Below, piece after piece: positions 4,881 to 5,872 of a DNA stretch of 5,872 bases (positions are counted from its first letter, which is position 1; every line of letters starts with the position of its first letter). Source of the DNA: Alphaproteobacteria bacterium. Lineage in GTDB: Bacteria > Pseudomonadota > Alphaproteobacteria > Micavibrionales > Micavibrionaceae. The notes under the pieces are model-generated. The model was not told where the DNA came from, ran no database searches, and saw nothing but the letters and a program-made list of their open reading frames with translations. The stretch covers positions 1-5,872 of the forward strand of contig JAJFGT010000201.1 of the NCBI GenBank assembly GCA_021776015.1, read 5' to 3'. Both the position numbers and the translations under genes were made by a program.

Positions 4881-5872
4881 ATGAACACTCATCATGAACG
4901 CATTCTTATTATAGATTTTGGCTCACAAGTGACGCAATTGATTGCGCGCCGTGTCCGAGAAAGTGGTGTCTATTGTGAAATATGGCCATTTCATCAAGCA
5001 GATCTGCCTAAAATTCAATCTTATAATCCTAAAGGCATTATTCTCTCTGGAGGGCCGTCCTCTGTCACGGATTCAGAGAGTCCTCGTATTCCAGATGATG
5101 TATTTAAAATGGGAATCCCTATTTTTGGAATTTGTTATGGTCAGCAAATGATGGTGACCCAGCTTGGGGGAACTGTGGCAAGTTCTGATCATCAAGAGTT
5201 TGGCCGCGCTTTTGTAACGGTTGAAAATGAGTGTAGCATTTTGGATGGTCTTTGGAGTGTTGGTGCCCAAGAAGACGTTTGGATGAGTCATGGAGATCAC
5301 GTGGCACAACTTCCTGAAGGCTTTCAAGTCATTGGTGTCTCTAAGGGCGCGCCCTATGCCTTGATTGCGGATGAAACACGTCAGTTTTATGGTGTACAGT
5401 TTCATCCAGAAGTTGTGCATACGCCGCATGGAAGTGCCTTACTCAGAAATTTCACGCATAAAGTCTGTCAGTGCAAAGGGGATTGGACGATGGCAGCGTT
5501 TAAAGATGAGGCCATTGCTAAAATTCGAGAGCAAGTCGGAGATAAAAAAGTTATCTGTGGGCTTTCAGGAGGTGTAGATTCTTCTGTAACAGCGGTGCTT
5601 TTGCATGAAGCCATTGGAGATCAACTCACATGTATTTATGTGGATACAGGATTGATGCGGGCAGGGGAGAGCGAGCAAGTCGTCTCTCTCTTTAAAACAC
5701 ATTATCATATCCCTCTGATTCACGAAAAAGCAGAAGATTTGTTCTTGGGAAAATTGGATGGTGTGTCCGACCCTGAAAAAAAGCGGAAGATTATTGGAGG
5801 GCTGTTTATTGATGTCTTTGATAAATGTGCCAAGGAAATAGGAGATGCCGCCTTTCTGGCACAAGGAACGCT
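4881..5872 (+). CDS. guaA: GMP synthase (glutamine-hydrolysing), N-terminal 330 residues, cut by window edge
   Basis: Converts XMP to GMP using ATP and ammonia released from glutamine; the last step of guanine nucleotide synthesis. I read 330 codons of an expected roughly 510-530. The class I glutamine amidotransferase domain starts with [20 protein letters not shown] (8-27). Its catalytic triad is Cys85 in GICYGQQ (83-89), His175 and Glu177 in QFHPEVVH (173-180); the SGGPSS oxyanion-loop region is at 56-61. The synthetase domain begins near residue 200 with GDWTM and has the ATP pyrophosphatase P-loop GLSGGVDSS (227-235), then YVDTGLMR (253-260) and [13 protein letters not shown] (301-313), all typical of GuaA. 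No frameshift or missing catalytic residue appears in this part; the C-terminal dimerisation domain is outside. The N-terminus [15 protein letters not shown] fits the ATG at 4881. Confidence 0.98.
   Translation, partial: MNTHHERILIIDFGSQVTQLIARRVRESGVYCEIWPFHQADLPKIQSYNPKGIILSGGPSSVTDSESPRIPDDVFKMGIPIFGICYGQQMMVTQLGGTVASSDHQEFGRAFVTVENECSILDGLWSVGAQEDVWMSHGDHVAQLPEGFQVIGVSKGAPYALIADETRQFYGVQFHPEVVHTPHGSALLRNFTHKVCQCKGDWTMAAFKDEAIAKIREQVGDKKVICGLSGGVDSSVTAVLLHEAIGDQLTCIYVDTGLMRAGESEQVVSLFKTHYHIPLIHEKAEDLFLGKLDGVSDPEKKRKIIGGLFIDVFDKCAKEIGDAAFLAQGT

Noticed and set aside
5073..5864. Leftward open frames opposite guaA (5073-5429, 5119-5307, 5565-5864) and rightward frames at 4942 and 5365
   Set aside because: All are shadows of the continuous GuaA frame, whose catalytic motifs are intact.

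Overview
The window looks like ordinary chromosome from an AT-rich member of the Alphaproteobacteria. The evidence is a phosphoserine aminotransferase of the alphaproteobacterial/Methanosarcina type, the form of SerB, MetF and GuaA found in that class, and strongly AT-biased intergenic DNA and codon use. The genus cannot be settled from the sequence. A low-GC, possibly host-associated lineage is a reasonable guess, but only a guess. I see no insertion sequence, prophage gene, CRISPR array, tRNA or rRNA.

Layout: the 5' end of serC runs leftward off the window edge (1-463). A 105-bp divergent spacer separates it from serB (569-1507, rightward), so two enzymes of the three-step serine pathway are encoded head to head. 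Seventeen bases after serB comes a 321-residue stand-alone AAA+ ATPase (1525-2490). It is one ClpA/ClpB-type first ATPase module without the N-domain, the second ATPase module or the substrate-gripping tyrosine. Convergent to it is a leftward orphan HicB-like gene (2528-2824) with a good promoter and ribosome binding site but no HicA partner. Further right, metF (3007-3849) is also leftward and diverges from a small unrecognised rightward gene (3927-4205). A GNAT acetyltransferase follows (4261-4716). The window ends in the first 330 codons of guaA (4881 onward, cut by the right edge).

Functionally most of this is housekeeping: serine synthesis (SerC, SerB), one-carbon and methionine supply (MetF; serine is the usual donor of the one-carbon unit that MetF reduces) and GMP synthesis (GuaA). 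The less ordinary items are the truncated Clp-like ATPase in apparent operon with serB, the orphan HicB, the small histidine-rich unknown protein, and several starts (metF, the small gene, perhaps the GNAT gene) that lack a Shine-Dalgarno and have -10-like boxes only 6-7 bases before the ATG, which suggests leaderless mRNAs. I found no clear sign of a completely new multi-gene system. The ATPase is the best candidate for undescribed biology.
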